53,880 nt of DNA from Clostridia bacterium (GCA_017942005.1 JAGAVJ010000056.1:1-53880); one strand, 5' to 3'; numbered from the stretch's first letter, positions 1-9,358 are shown. The notes: a model not told the origin generated them from the letters alone. Translations and numbers: made by a program.

Positions 1-1012
1 GCGACATGATGTCCCCCGCCTCTTATAGGCGGCGGGTTCCATCTCAGTCTTTCCGTAGGGGATAAAAATCCCCTACGGAAATTCTAAGGGGCAAATGCCC
101 CAGGTCGCTTGTTGAATGACGGGGCGTTGCCCCTTATTGAAAAAGTTTTCAAGGGATGCCTGAGCGACGTGAGGGCTGTTGCATTACATGCTTCATTCTT
201 TTTAAAAACGCCTCAAAAGCGCGTTTCTCGAACTCATATAAAATTGGATGCGCGAAGGACGGATGCCGTTTGCGCGGTGCGGTGTTTTGGATTCACAGCG
301 AAAAATGGGAGAGAACCCGATTGGTGGCAAAAATTTTGTTTTCACCATATACTAAAGGGGGAAGCTTCCATACGCTTTCTGCTGTGGGTCATTGTAGAAG
401 AACCAGGACGATATCGAATTTCCCCACAGCGGACGTATGTTTCCAGCCGGGAAGATGCGGGCTTGATTGCCCCTTGTCTTCCCGCTATTTTTATTACGAA
501 AAGAATGTTTATCTTTAATATTATACCTTTTTTTCGACTGTGTGTCAATCGGTTTTGCGAAAGATTTTTTCTAAAATTCCTGCCTTTTTTGATTTTTTAT
601 GATAAATGAACCATAAAACGATGGAAAATGGAATTACCGATTGATTCTGCGCTCGATACAGTATGATGACAGACCGGTGTCTATTTTGATTGTATGGCTC
701 ATGATATGGAAAAGAAAAAGAAATCTCTATATTTTTTTGGTTCTGTCACAGAATCGACACAATAAAATGGTAAAATAAATATATATCACTGTGAAGCTGA
801 GCAGGACATACTGTTTCGCGCAAATTTTCCTGTTTTTATCCGTTGGACATACGTCAGAAAATCAGAATTGCGGGAAAACGATTCTAAAATCGTTCTCATA
901 CTGTGCGTTTGTTGCTTTTTTGGCGGCAAGCTGCTTTGCAAACCAGTTTCAACAATTCCACATTAGAAAGGAAGCTCTTCGCACTGTTTAGTGTAACTGA
1001 ACATACGAAGTC
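1..1012. other. Gene-free intergenic region with hairpins
   Basis: No convincing gene is visible. Two strong stem-loops sit near the left edge: a GC-rich one at about 16-36, and one at 51-80 whose 12-bp arms read TTCCGTAGGGGA and its complement around an A-rich loop. A repeat related to copies near 14.84 and 35.16 kb lies at 111-141. From about 480 to 1000 the DNA is AT-rich and is probably the upstream region and leader of the PrsA-like gene. It includes a small hairpin near 879-897 (AACGATT/AATCGTT). The open frames here contain these repeats and do not look like proteins. Confidence 0.6.
977..1010 (+). promoter_or_regulatory. Leader hairpin between RBS and start codon
   Basis: The Shine-Dalgarno GAAAGGAAG (966-974) is followed by a hairpin with outer arms CTTCG/CGAAG and an inner stem GTTTAG/CTGAAC. 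The PrsA-like start ATG at 1025 follows 14 bases after it. The linear RBS-to-start distance is far too long, but it becomes normal if the hairpin folds. It belongs to a recurring leader type in this window. Confidence 0.6.
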
Positions 1013-1024
1013 ATGGTTATAAAG

Positions 1025-2173
1025 ATGCAGAAAAAAAAACATTTAGCAAGGCTGCTTTGCGGATTGCTCGCTGTGGGGACAACCTTTATGGGGTGTTCGA
1101 GAGATGGAGCGGAAAAGGATACAGAAGATTCTTCTGCCGGAAACGTTACTGTGCCGGGTGCAGTTACCATGTCGGAGGAGGACTATGCGATGTATTCTAT
1201 TGCAGATACGAAAAGCGCATATCCCGATATCCCCTATGTGATGCAGTTTACGCATGGAGACGGAACCACTGGCGATACCGTCACGTATGACGAATTCCGA
1301 TATTATCAGCTGCTTTATAAAAATTATTTTGATGAAGGCAATGATCAATACTGGACGGTGAATCCGGAGATGAAAACGCGTGTTGTCAATCTCTACAACA
1401 CGGAGATTCTGCGTAATCATGCGGCGGCAGCGGCATGTGCGAAATACGGCATTGCATTGACAGAGGAGGAAATACGCGACATCAATTACGACAATGCGGA
1501 AATGGCGGCATCCTTTGGCAGTATGGACTATTTTTTGCAGGCGCTTGATGTATATCATATGAGCGCATACTATTACGACTATTATTCCAAGCTGTCCGTA
1601 CTGTATGAAAAGCTGCGGAATTACTATCTGCAAAACGGAGTCATCTTGACCGAGGAAGCCGATATCCGCGCAATGCTTTCTACCGATGTCTTTGTCCATG
1701 CAAAACATATATTGATTATGAACAACGAGGGCGATACTCCAGAGGAAAATCGCGCATTGGCAGATTCAATTTTGGAACAGCTGAAAAACGGGGAAGATTT
1801 TGATACGCTGATGAACACGTATTCCGAGGATACCGGGCTTACTGCATATCCGGACGGATATTATTTCTTCCATGATGAAATGGACGAAGCATTTGCGGAT
1901 GCAGCCTTTGCATTGAAAGACGGTGAGATGAGCGAAGTGGTGGAATCGTCCTACGGTTACCATATCATTTTGCGGTGCCAAAAGGAAGACGCCTACATTG
2001 ATGAAAATTTCGACAGCATCAAGTCGACCTATCAGTCCCTGCGTTTTTATGAAGCACTCGACGCAGAATATGCAGATTGGACGACAGAATACTGTGAGAA
2101 TTTTGAAACCTATTCCGACTGGCATTATGCAGAACAGCTCGGTTCACTCTATACACATGAAGCCATTGGCTGA
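1025..2173 (+). CDS. PrsA-like lipoprotein foldase, parvulin (PpiC) type
   Basis: Predicted extracytoplasmic, membrane-anchored peptidyl-prolyl isomerase/chaperone that helps exported proteins fold. The N-terminus is a lipoprotein signal: a basic start (MQKKK), a hydrophobic stretch and a lipobox-like FMGC with Cys24. A SurA/PrsA-like helical region follows. The parvulin domain lies in the C-terminal half, from the typical VHAKHILI strand through a helix rich in acidic residues to YGYHIILR. The start at 1025 is chosen over 1013 because it keeps a normal gap after the leader hairpin; 1013 would add only four residues. The gene stands alone before the M16 pair. The catalytic activity is inferred from the family. 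Confidence 0.85.
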   Translation: MQKKKHLARLLCGLLAVGTTFMGCSRDGAEKDTEDSSAGNVTVPGAVTMSEEDYAMYSIADTKSAYPDIPYVMQFTHGDGTTGDTVTYDEFRYYQLLYKNYFDEGNDQYWTVNPEMKTRVVNLYNTEILRNHAAAAACAKYGIALTEEEIRDINYDNAEMAASFGSMDYFLQALDVYHMSAYYYDYYSKLSVLYEKLRNYYLQNGVILTEEADIRAMLSTDVFVHAKHILIMNNEGDTPEENRALADSILEQLKNGEDFDTLMNTYSEDTGLTAYPDGYYFFHDEMDEAFADAAFALKDGEMSEVVESSYGYHIILRCQKEDAYIDENFDSIKSTYQSLRFYEALDAEYADWTTEYCENFETYSDWHYAEQLGSLYTHEAIG

Positions 2174-2196
2174 CGAATGTGTGGAAAGGAATGAAC

Positions 2197-2218
2197 GTTT
2201 GCTTTTGTAAAAGCAAAC
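2197..2218 (+). promoter_or_regulatory. Leader hairpin between RBS and start codon
   Basis: A perfect 10-bp stem (GTTTGCTTTT/AAAAGCAAAC) with a 2-base loop separates the Shine-Dalgarno GGAAAGGA (2183-2190) from the ATG at 2229. The gap after the hairpin is 10 bases. An upstream ATG at 2191 is out of frame with the gene. Confidence 0.6.
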
Positions 2219-2228
2219 ATCATATTTT

Positions 2229-3575
2229 ATGGTAACACAAACCAATCAGCAGTGTTCTTTGGGGTGTGGGATGCAGCTGTGCATCATACCGAAGACCACC
2301 TTTAAAACGGAATATCTTCTGCTGACCTTCCGTGTGCCGCTGTCTATCGATACGGCGGCGTCTTATGCATTGCTGCCGTCTGTTTTGGCGCGCGGCAGCG
2401 TGCAGTATCCCACAATGCAGGATTTCTCATTGCAGCTTGATACCCTGTATAACGCCGGAATTGCATGCAGCGGTGCCAAGTTGGGGGAAAGCTATCTTGT
2501 GACCTTTCAAATACGGTGTCTGGAACAGCAATGTGTGCCGGAGAACGAAAATCTTTTGGAACAAACGATTGCAGTGCTGTGCGATTTGTTGTTCCATCCA
2601 TTGTTATCCGAAACACATGCTTTCCTTTCCTCATACGTGGAGCAGGAAAAGAAAAATCTGATCGATTCCATTCGTGCGGAAATGAATCACAAAGCAGGAT
2701 ATGCCATCAAGCGTCTGGAGCGCGAAATATGCCGCGGGGAAAAATACAGCATTTCTGCACGCGGCACACCGCAAACCGTTGCTGCTGTCACGCCGGAGCA
2801 GCTGTACGGGATATACTGTGACATGCTTGCCTATGCACCGCTTGATTGTTTTTATGTTGGCAAGCAGTCGATGCATGAGGTAAAGGCGCTTCTGTCTCCG
2901 TTATGTTCTGCTCTTGAAAAACACCGGAAATTGCCGCTTTATCAAACAGAAACAGAAGTCATCCGCCAGGCTGCGCACGATGTGCGTTATGTAGAGGAAG
3001 CGCAGGCGGTCAAACAGTCCCGACTGTGTATCGGATACCGTTCTGCATCCGTTCTCGGAGACGGTGATTTTTATAAATTTGCACTGTTCAATGAGCTGCT
3101 TGGCGGTTCTGCATCGTCAAAATTATTTTTAGATGTCAGAGAAGCGCGCGGACTCTGCTATGACTGTGCTTCTTTTCCGGAAGCCAATAAAGGACTTTTG
3201 TATATCAGCTGCGGCATCTACGCAAATGATCTGGAAGAAGCCAAGGCTGCCATTGATGCGCAATTGGAGGCGATCCGGCAGGGTGATATCACAGAAAATG
3301 AGTTTTCTGTTGCAAAGAAATCGCTGATATCCGGATACCGTGAAATAGAGGACAGTGCGTCCGCACTTGCCGTATGGTATGCAAACCGTTTGTTTTCCGG
3401 TATCACGACCTCTCCTACCGAAACGGCTGCACAGGTGGAAACCTGCACAAGGGAAGATGTGATTGCCTGTGCCAAGCGTGTCACGGAGGATACGGTTTAT
3501 TTTATGCGCGGAACATTGGATACCGGAGAGGAGGATGCAGAAGGTGACGACGATGGAAACGGAAACGAGAATTGA
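2229..3575 (+). CDS. M16 peptidase-like protein without zinc motif (YmfF type)
   Basis: About 448 residues with the fold pattern of the M16 (pitrilysin/insulinase) family, including the LLGGSASSKLFLDVREARGL signature of M16 domains in the C-terminal half. The N-terminal half lacks the HxxEH zinc motif, so by itself it should be catalytically inactive. It directly precedes, and overlaps by about 23 bases, a second M16 gene that has the motif. Such inactive/active pairs resemble B. subtilis YmfF and YmfH and probably work as a heterodimer. The acidic C-terminus (EEDAEGDDDGNGNEN) overlaps the start of the partner gene, which suggests translational coupling. The substrate is unknown. Confidence 0.8.
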   Translation: MVTQTNQQCSLGCGMQLCIIPKTTFKTEYLLLTFRVPLSIDTAASYALLPSVLARGSVQYPTMQDFSLQLDTLYNAGIACSGAKLGESYLVTFQIRCLEQQCVPENENLLEQTIAVLCDLLFHPLLSETHAFLSSYVEQEKKNLIDSIRAEMNHKAGYAIKRLEREICRGEKYSISARGTPQTVAAVTPEQLYGIYCDMLAYAPLDCFYVGKQSMHEVKALLSPLCSALEKHRKLPLYQTETEVIRQAAHDVRYVEEAQAVKQSRLCIGYRSASVLGDGDFYKFALFNELLGGSASSKLFLDVREARGLCYDCASFPEANKGLLYISCGIYANDLEEAKAAIDAQLEAIRQGDITENEFSVAKKSLISGYREIEDSASALAVWYANRLFSGITTSPTETAAQVETCTREDVIACAKRVTEDTVYFMRGTLDTGEEDAEGDDDGNGNEN

Positions 3576-4863
3576 AACCATGCACCACGACGGCATCCGG
3601 GAGTCTTACACGCGGATTCACCATAAAAGCGGCATGACCGTGTGTGTGCTGAAAAAACAAGCTGCGGTCACGACGGCGATACTCGGTGTACACTGCGGTT
3701 CGGTGGACAGGCAGTTTCGTGTCAATCAAACGGAATCTCCCATTACGATTCCGGATGGTACCGCACATTTCTTAGAGCATAAGCTGTTTGCGGCGGAGGA
3801 AGGCGAAGCAGATGCAATTGCACGGTTTGCGGAATACGGTGTAAATGCGGATGCATACACCACGCCGGATATGACCGCATACCTCTTTTCTGCAACGGAA
3901 AATGAGATTCCAGCCTTGAAAATCCTGCTTGACTTTGTTCTGCATCCGTATTTTACGAAAGAAAACGTTGCGCGAGAGCGCAGTATCATCGCGCAGGAAA
4001 TCCGCATGTATGATGATACGCCCACACAGCGCGGTTATTATAATACGCTGGAAGCGCTGTACCATAATCACCCCATTCGCATCAATGTCGGCGGTACGGA
4101 GCAATCGATTGCAGATATTACTCCGGATGTACTGTATCAGTTTTACAAAGCGTTTTATCATCCTGCCAATATGGTGCTGACGGTTGCAGGAAATGTCACG
4201 CCGGAGGAGATTTTAGCTGTCTGTGACAGCTGTATTCCGGATTCCTTCCCGCCGTTTTCGACCGAGCGTATTTTTGAAGCGGAACCCCAGACGATTGTAA
4301 AACCGTATGCAGAGGGGACAGCGCAGATTGCATCGCCGATTCTATATCTCGGTATCAAGGACTGTGATTTACACAAAGATCCTTGGGAGAGGGAACGCCA
4401 TGCGGCTGCGGTGGATATTTTAAACGATATTTTATTCTGCAAATCTTCTGCCTTTTATAATGACCTATATGAACGCGGTCTGATCAATGGCAAATTTGGG
4501 TTTGAATATGAACATGCGGAAACATATGCGTATGCATTGCTTTCGGCAGAAACAGAAAAGCCCGCGGAGGTTGCGGCGGAAATCAAACGGTATTTATCAG
4601 AGCGGATTCGTCTGCACGACATTACCGATATCCAGTTTGAACGCTGCCGCCGTGTCATGTATGCAAGTGCGGTCACTTCCTTTGAATCCGCAGAGGATAT
4701 GGCATCGGAATGCCTGAATTCTGCAATTGACGGAGGGGAGCTGTTTCGCTCCATCGATATCATGATGGCAGTGACAAAAGAGGATTTATTTGCGGTACTC
4801 GATCGGCTGTATGATCTGAATCGCATGACTGTCAGCGTTGTTTTTCCCAAACAGCCCGTTTGA
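3553..4863 (+). CDS. M16 zinc peptidase (YmfH type)
   Basis: Active-type M16 metallopeptidase of about 436 residues. The zinc-binding HxxEH motif is visible as AHFLEHKLFA (His72, Glu75, His76), and a downstream region with ERSIIAQEI supplies the expected further glutamates. Start choice: ATG 3553 has the weak RBS AAGGTGA. GTG 3544 is in frame and is better placed behind the strong GGAGAGGAGG (3525-3534), so the true start may be 3544. It overlaps the upstream M16 gene and probably forms a complex with it. Cytoplasmic location is inferred from the lack of a signal peptide. Confidence 0.85.
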   Translation: METETRIETMHHDGIRESYTRIHHKSGMTVCVLKKQAAVTTAILGVHCGSVDRQFRVNQTESPITIPDGTAHFLEHKLFAAEEGEADAIARFAEYGVNADAYTTPDMTAYLFSATENEIPALKILLDFVLHPYFTKENVARERSIIAQEIRMYDDTPTQRGYYNTLEALYHNHPIRINVGGTEQSIADITPDVLYQFYKAFYHPANMVLTVAGNVTPEEILAVCDSCIPDSFPPFSTERIFEAEPQTIVKPYAEGTAQIASPILYLGIKDCDLHKDPWERERHAAAVDILNDILFCKSSAFYNDLYERGLINGKFGFEYEHAETYAYALLSAETEKPAEVAAEIKRYLSERIRLHDITDIQFERCRRVMYASAVTSFESAEDMASECLNSAIDGGELFRSIDIMMAVTKEDLFAVLDRLYDLNRMTVSVVFPKQPV

Positions 4864-4958
4864 CACAGAATCTTACGTATGGTTCCAATCAAAGGAAACA
4901 TGCGAAAGCTATAAATTCAATCAAACATACTTTTTTAAGGAAAGGACTTAAGCTTGTT

Positions 4959-6119
4959 ATGAACGATACCAATATCATTGGATTTCCCAATTTGGGTCTG
5001 GGGCCATGGGAAATCGGAAAATTTTTGATTCATACGGATCATTTCCGTGTGGCGTGGTATGGAATTATCATTACCATCGGTATCATTGTTGCGGTTTGGC
5101 TGATTTGCCGTAACGCAAAAAAGGAAGGGTTTACGACAGATGATGTACTGGATTATGCGATTTGGGTCATTCTGTTCGGTATTCTCGGCGCCAGACTTTA
5201 CTATGTTGCAATGACATGGGACGGGCGGTATGAATCATTCCTCGATGTATTTGCGATATGGAACGGCGGACTTGCAATTTACGGCGGTATCATTGGCGGT
5301 GCACTGACCATTCTTGTGATATCCCATTTGAAAGGGAAGAACACGCTGAAATTTTTTGATATGGTCGCACCGGCTGTGATGCTGGCACAAGCCATTGGCA
5401 GATGGGGGAACTTCTTCAATGCAGAAGCCTACGGTTCGATTCTCAGATATGAATTCTTAGGCAAAACCTTTGAAACCTCGCGGTTTGCCGGCATGGCAAT
5501 TCCGTGGATTATGACCATTCAGTCCGATGCAGAGGCGATTGCAACCTATGCACACCCCACATTCCTATATGAATCCCTTTGGAACATCATTGGTTTTATC
5601 CTGATTATGCTCCGTTACCGCAACAAAAAATTTGACGGACAGATTCTGTTCTCCTATATTGTATGGTATGGCTTTGGTCGGATGTTTATTGAAGGCTTCC
5701 GTACCGATTCCCTGTATCTCGGAAACGTCCGCATTTCACAGCTTTTGGCGGTTGGGTGTGTCCTGTTCGGCATTATGTTCTATCATTTGCTGCGCAAGAA
5801 AGCAAAACCGGTATTGGCTGCTGCAAAGGATGCCCAAGCTTACGAAAATCTTTTTTCCGAGAAAAAGCAGACCACACAAAAGAAAAAATCTGCTATGCGT
5901 GCATATGCAGTAGATCCGAATGCTGAGAAAACAGAAACTGAAAATGCAAAATCCGGTGTAGTGATGGGTCGGGTCAATTCTGCTGATACAGAAAAAAACG
6001 ATACAATAACAGATGCACCCGCAAATGAGGAAGCACCGAAAACAGAAAATACAGAGATAGAAAAAGACACTACAACACAAGAGAATACGGAGGAAACCAG
6101 CAATGGCAGTGATCATTGA
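4959..6119 (+). CDS. lgt: Prolipoprotein diacylglyceryl transferase with long C-terminal tail
   Basis: Transfers a diacylglyceryl group from phosphatidylglycerol to the lipobox cysteine of prolipoproteins, the first step of lipoprotein maturation. It is an integral membrane protein with several hydrophobic helices. Family motifs are visible: HTDHFRVAWYG near the start, GARLYYV, and the Lgt signature GRWGNFFNAEAYG. The ATG at 4959 has the RBS AAGGAAAGGA. The enzyme core ends near residue 290. An acidic, Glu/Thr/Asn-rich low-complexity tail of about 95 residues follows, which is unusual for Lgt. The stop overlaps the folD start by 17 bases. At least three lipoprotein precursors in this window would be substrates. 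Confidence 0.93.
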   Translation: MNDTNIIGFPNLGLGPWEIGKFLIHTDHFRVAWYGIIITIGIIVAVWLICRNAKKEGFTTDDVLDYAIWVILFGILGARLYYVAMTWDGRYESFLDVFAIWNGGLAIYGGIIGGALTILVISHLKGKNTLKFFDMVAPAVMLAQAIGRWGNFFNAEAYGSILRYEFLGKTFETSRFAGMAIPWIMTIQSDAEAIATYAHPTFLYESLWNIIGFILIMLRYRNKKFDGQILFSYIVWYGFGRMFIEGFRTDSLYLGNVRISQLLAVGCVLFGIMFYHLLRKKAKPVLAAAKDAQAYENLFSEKKQTTQKKKSAMRAYAVDPNAEKTETENAKSGVVMGRVNSADTEKNDTITDAPANEEAPKTENTEIEKDTTTQENTEETSNGSDH

Positions 6120-6954
6120 CGGAAAGAAAATTGCACAGGAAACCCGCGCGGAAATTGCCGCACAGGTAGCAGAACAAAAAAACCAGGGGTTCACGCCCGG
6201 ACTTGCAGTCATTATTGTTGGGGAGAATCCCGCGTCACAGGTGTATGTCCGCAATAAGCATAAAGCATGCGGTGAAGCTGGCATGTATTCCGAGGTGATT
6301 GCACTCCCTGAGGCAACGACGGAAGAAGAACTTCTTTCTGTCATTGCACGCCTGAACGACGATACAAAGATCGACGGGATTCTCGTGCAGCTTCCTCTGC
6401 CGAAGCATATCAATGAAACACAGGTATTAAATGCCATTCGTCCAGACAAAGACGTCGACGCCTTCCATCCTGTCAATACCGGTAAAATCATGATCGGCAA
6501 TCCGGATTTCTTGCCCTGTACACCGGCTGGTGTCATGGTCATGCTGAAAAAATCCGGCATTGATGTGACAGGAAAGCATTGTGTTGTGGTCGGACGTTCT
6601 AATATTGTAGGCAAGCCAATGGCAATGCTGTTGTTGGCTGCAAACGGTACTGTGACCGTCTGTCATTCCAAAACGCAGAATTTGGCAGAGGTCACACGTT
6701 CTGCGGATATTCTTGTGGTCGCAATCGGACGTGCGGATTTCATTACAGGCGATATGATCAAGGAAGGCGCTGTTGTCATCGACGTCGGTATGAACCGTCG
6801 TGCTGACGGAAAACTGACCGGTGACGTGGAGTTTGCGTCCTGTGCGGAAAAAGCATCGTATATCACCCCGGTTCCCGGCGGCGTCGGTCCGATGACCATT
6901 ACGATGCTGCTTCAGAATACCTTGACAGCGGCTGCACTGCATCACAAGCAGTAA
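6103..6954 (+). CDS. folD: Bifunctional methylenetetrahydrofolate dehydrogenase/cyclohydrolase
   Basis: Interconverts 5,10-methylene-THF, 5,10-methenyl-THF and 10-formyl-THF in cytoplasmic one-carbon metabolism. At 283 residues it has the usual length. The catalytic YxxxK motif is present as YVRNK (Tyr48, Lys52). The NAD(P)-binding domain has VVVGRSNIVGKPMA, and the C-terminal signature PGGVGPMTITMLL is intact. The start overlaps the lgt stop, so the two are probably co-transcribed and translationally coupled. A weak hairpin follows the stop, before the rplU promoter. Confidence 0.96.
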   Translation: MAVIIDGKKIAQETRAEIAAQVAEQKNQGFTPGLAVIIVGENPASQVYVRNKHKACGEAGMYSEVIALPEATTEEELLSVIARLNDDTKIDGILVQLPLPKHINETQVLNAIRPDKDVDAFHPVNTGKIMIGNPDFLPCTPAGVMVMLKKSGIDVTGKHCVVVGRSNIVGKPMAMLLLAANGTVTVCHSKTQNLAEVTRSADILVVAIGRADFITGDMIKEGAVVIDVGMNRRADGKLTGDVEFASCAEKASYITPVPGGVGPMTITMLLQNTLTAAALHHKQ

Positions 6955-7039
6955 GTTCTCTGAAGAAAGAACATTTTGTTCGTTTACAAATAATTTACAT
7001 GTTTTCTTGCAAAGAATTTGCAAATAGGACGAAAAAACC

Positions 7040-7069
7040 TTGACAAATAACGTAAAAATATGGTATAAT
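7040..7069 (+). promoter_or_regulatory. Promoter of rplU-prp-rpmA
   Basis: TTGACA (7040-7045), an 18-base spacer and TATAAT (7064-7069). The transcript would have a leader of about 100 nt before rplU, with T-rich and pairing segments (around 7080-7125). This could be an autoregulatory ribosomal-protein leader, but I cannot match it to a known structure by eye. Confidence 0.8.
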
Positions 7070-7179
7070 AATATGCCGCATAAGAACAGGCTATGAAAAA
7101 GTCATGCTGTTTTGGTTTTTTCCAAAGCTGTGGGACTTGCCTTTATTAGCGAGACACAAATGAAAGTGAGGTGCTTTCC

Positions 7180-7491
7180 ATGTTTGCAGTCATTGAAACT
7201 GGCGGAAAGCAGTATAAGGTTCAGGAAGGCGACATCCTCTTCATCGAAAAGCTCGATGCAGCTGATGGCGACAAAGTAGTTTTTGATAAGGTTTATGCAC
7301 TCTCCTCCGGTGACAAGTTCACGGTCGGTGCGCCTGTCGTTGACGGTGCAAAGGTTACCGCCAATGTCATCAAGAATGGCAAGGGCAAGAAGATTTACGT
7401 TCTCAAGTACAAGTCCAAGAAGAACGAAAAGAAGAAAATCGGTCACAGACAGCCCTATACCAAGATTCAGATCGAAAAGATCGAAGGCTGA
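7180..7491 (+). CDS. rplU: 50S ribosomal protein L21
   Basis: Large-subunit ribosomal protein of 103 residues. It starts with the family-typical [14 protein letters not shown] and ends with the basic [14 protein letters not shown]. The ATG at 7180 has the RBS GTGAGGTG (7164-7171). It is first in the rplU-prp-rpmA operon, with 14 bases before prp. Confidence 0.98.
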   Translation: MFAVIETGGKQYKVQEGDILFIEKLDAADGDKVVFDKVYALSSGDKFTVGAPVVDGAKVTANVIKNGKGKKIYVLKYKSKKNEKKKIGHRQPYTKIQIEKIEG

Positions 7492-7505
7492 GATTTTTAC
7501 ACATC

Positions 7506-7859
7506 ATGACAAAGATTGTGTTTTTCAGGCACGACGGTGCTTATTACGGATTCCGGGAAACCGGACATGCGGGTTTTGCAAGTGCGGGGCATGATGTCCT
7601 GTGCGCTGCATTGTCCGCGATGACGATGCTTGTCATCAATACACTGGAAGTCGTATATGCGGCAGACGTGGATTATCAGATTGATGAGAAAACGACCGAT
7701 ATCACAGTACGTACAAAAACGGCGCTTCCGTCAAATCCCAATGAAAAGCAGCAATATGCGGCACAAGGTGTTCTGTATGGCTACTATTTGCAGTTGAACG
7801 ACATGTTAGAGGATTATTACGATTATCTCGACGTGGATGTGGAAGATATCGCGCCGTGA
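7506..7859 (+). CDS. prp: Ribosomal-processing cysteine protease Prp
   Basis: Prp (YsxB family) removes the N-terminal extension of L27 in Bacillota and related phyla. The catalytic pair sits in [18 protein letters not shown]: His in GHAG and Cys in VLCAA, with the usual spacing. At 117 residues the length is typical. It lies between rplU and rpmA, the classical place. The downstream L27 carries exactly the kind of extension this protease cuts, so enzyme and substrate are co-transcribed. Confidence 0.93.
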   Translation: MTKIVFFRHDGAYYGFRETGHAGFASAGHDVLCAALSAMTMLVINTLEVVYAADVDYQIDEKTTDITVRTKTALPSNPNEKQQYAAQGVLYGYYLQLNDMLEDYYDYLDVDVEDIAP

Positions 7860-7938
7860 AAAAACACATTCCTGCTTGTGTGAATCCATCCGAAAAAGGT
7901 TTGTCAAACATCAGAAATTACATGTGGAGGTTTATGCC

Positions 7939-8220
7939 ATGTTAAAGCTGAGCTTACAGTTCTTTGCTCATAAAAAAGGTGTCGGTTCTACCAAGAACGG
8001 CCGTGACTCTAATGCGCAGAGACTCGGTGTCAAGAAGTCCGACGGTCAGCCTGTCATCGCAGGCAATATCATTGTCAGACAGAGAGGAACCAACGTCCGT
8101 CCGGGTGCAGGTGTCGGTATCGGTAAGGATGATACCCTGTTTGCACTGATTGACGGTGTTGTCAAGTTTGAGCGCATCGCAGGCGACAAGAAGCGCGTCA
8201 GCGTATACGCTGCTGAATAA
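7939..8220 (+). CDS. rpmA: 50S ribosomal protein L27 with cleavable N-terminal extension
   Basis: L27 contacts the peptidyl-transferase centre with its N-terminus. The protein starts [14 protein letters not shown]. The segment up to LQFF matches the extension that Prp removes, with cleavage expected before AHKKG, exposing the functional N-terminus. The ATG at 7939 is preceded by the RBS TGGAGG. It is 93 residues long and the last gene of the operon, followed by a strong terminator. Confidence 0.97.
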   Translation: MLKLSLQFFAHKKGVGSTKNGRDSNAQRLGVKKSDGQPVIAGNIIVRQRGTNVRPGAGVGIGKDDTLFALIDGVVKFERIAGDKKRVSVYAAE

Positions 8221-8259
8221 AGCTGCGTTCTTTGCCAAACGGTTTCAAAAAGAATGAAG

Positions 8260-8304
8260 AAAGACCGGTATATCTGATTTCCGAATTGGATAGGCCGGTC
8301 TTTT
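8260..8304 (+). terminator. Rho-independent terminator after rpmA
   Basis: The stem AAAGACCGG/CCGGTCTTT with an internal loop is followed by a short T run. It ends the rplU operon. Confidence 0.8.
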
Positions 8305-8350
8305 CGCATATTCTATTAAAATTGATATGGTATTCTAATCAGAAAGGAAG

Positions 8351-8366
8351 CTTCGCTTAGGCGAAG
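8351..8366 (+). promoter_or_regulatory. Leader hairpin between RBS and start codon
   Basis: The compact hairpin CTTCGCTTAGGCGAAG directly follows the Shine-Dalgarno AGAAAGGAAG (8341-8350). The start ATG at 8383 lies 16 bases later. Same arrangement as the other structured leaders in this window. Confidence 0.55.
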
Positions 8367-8382
8367 ATACGGACATAGCATC

Positions 8383-9333
8383 ATGATGAAATTTACAAAT
8401 GAAGACCTTGGCTGCTTTGCCAAAGACCCTGCGGTCATCGAATGGAAGGGGGATACCTATTTATATCATTCGATTTATGAAAAGGGGACGAACATTCTCG
8501 GTATCGGAATCGCACGGTTGGAAGACGAGGATACGTTTGTCCGAATTGCAGAATTTGAGCGGACGCAGCCATGTGAGCAAAACGGTGTCGGCGCACCGGG
8601 CGCTATTGTACTGGACGGCGTCATTCATCTATTTTATCAGACGTATGGAAACGGTCCGCTGGACGCCATATGCCATGCGACCTCCACAGACGGCATTCAT
8701 TTTACAAAGGATGCATCCAATCCTGTTTTTGCACCGCGTGAACCGTGGGCAGATATGCCAGAATGGTCTTGCGGACGCGCCATAGACGCAGATGTCTGTG
8801 TATGCGGGGACCGCCTGCTCTTATATTTTGCAACACGTGATAAGGCATTTGAGCGGCAGATTGTCGGGGCGGCATGGGCGCCGCTTACCTCTGATTTTTC
8901 CCGCGGAACCTGGACGCTGCATCCGGACCTGATATTGGAACCGACACTTTTGTGGGAGAAGACCTGTATTGAAGCGCCGGCAGCGCTTTTCCATGACGGT
9001 AAGGTGTATCTTTTTTATGCAGGTGCGTACAACTGTGCGCCGCAGTGGATTGGCTGTGCAGTGTCAGATGACGGCTTGCACTTTACACGTTTGTTTTGTG
9101 AAGAACCGCTTTTGAAAAACGGCGCACCCGGTTCATGGAACGCAAGTGAATCTGGTCATCCGTATATTTACCGTGCAAATAATGCACGTGCAGATAATAA
9201 TGCACGTGCAGAAGATGGCATATTGTGGCTGTATTATCAAGGTTCACCCGATATGGGGAAGACATGGTATCTGTCACGCTGTTCGGTTGTCATCAAGGAC
9301 GCCAAGCCACAGCTCGTGGAGCCGCAGCGATAA
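8383..9333 (+). CDS. Beta-propeller glycoside-hydrolase-like protein (GH43-type)
   Basis: About 316 residues with repeated blade-like patterns typical of five-bladed beta-propeller glycosidases: GxxYLYHS, GVIHLFYQTYG, STDGIHF, DRLLLYFATR, GKVYLFYAGAY, SDDGLHFTRL and GILWLYYQG. An Asp near the start (FAKDPAVI) and a Glu in the middle (KTCIEAPAALF) could be catalytic by analogy with GH43-like enzymes. There is no signal peptide, so it probably acts on imported sugars or oligosaccharides. An 18-bp in-frame tandem duplication near the C-terminus doubles NNARAD. Start 8383 or 8386. The exact family and substrate are not certain. Confidence 0.65.
   Translation: MMKFTNEDLGCFAKDPAVIEWKGDTYLYHSIYEKGTNILGIGIARLEDEDTFVRIAEFERTQPCEQNGVGAPGAIVLDGVIHLFYQTYGNGPLDAICHATSTDGIHFTKDASNPVFAPREPWADMPEWSCGRAIDADVCVCGDRLLLYFATRDKAFERQIVGAAWAPLTSDFSRGTWTLHPDLILEPTLLWEKTCIEAPAALFHDGKVYLFYAGAYNCAPQWIGCAVSDDGLHFTRLFCEEPLLKNGAPGSWNASESGHPYIYRANNARADNNARAEDGILWLYYQGSPDMGKTWYLSRCSVVIKDAKPQLVEPQR
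9178..9212 (+). repeat. 18-bp in-frame tandem duplication
   Basis: The unit AATAATGCACGTGCAGA occurs twice with period 18 (9178-9194 and 9196-9212). It encodes NNARAD then NNARAE. The perfect copy suggests a recent slippage event. Confidence 0.85.
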
Positions 9334-9358
9334 CCGATAATATGTGTTTCATTGATAC

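Noticed and set aside
109..609. Open frame of 166 codons at the left edge
   Set aside because: It starts inside a dispersed repeat, has no RBS, overlaps another open frame, and its translation has no protein-family look.
791..991. Small hydrophobic open frame before the PrsA-like gene
   Set aside because: No convincing RBS, unusual composition, and it overlaps the leader with hairpins; probably untranslated leader.
7070..7163. Known L21 leader RNA
   Set aside because: The leader is of suitable length, but I could not match it to the published structure by eye, so it is only mentioned with the promoter.
9176..9212. CRISPR-like or VNTR array
   Set aside because: Only two copies within a coding frame; a simple tandem duplication explains it.
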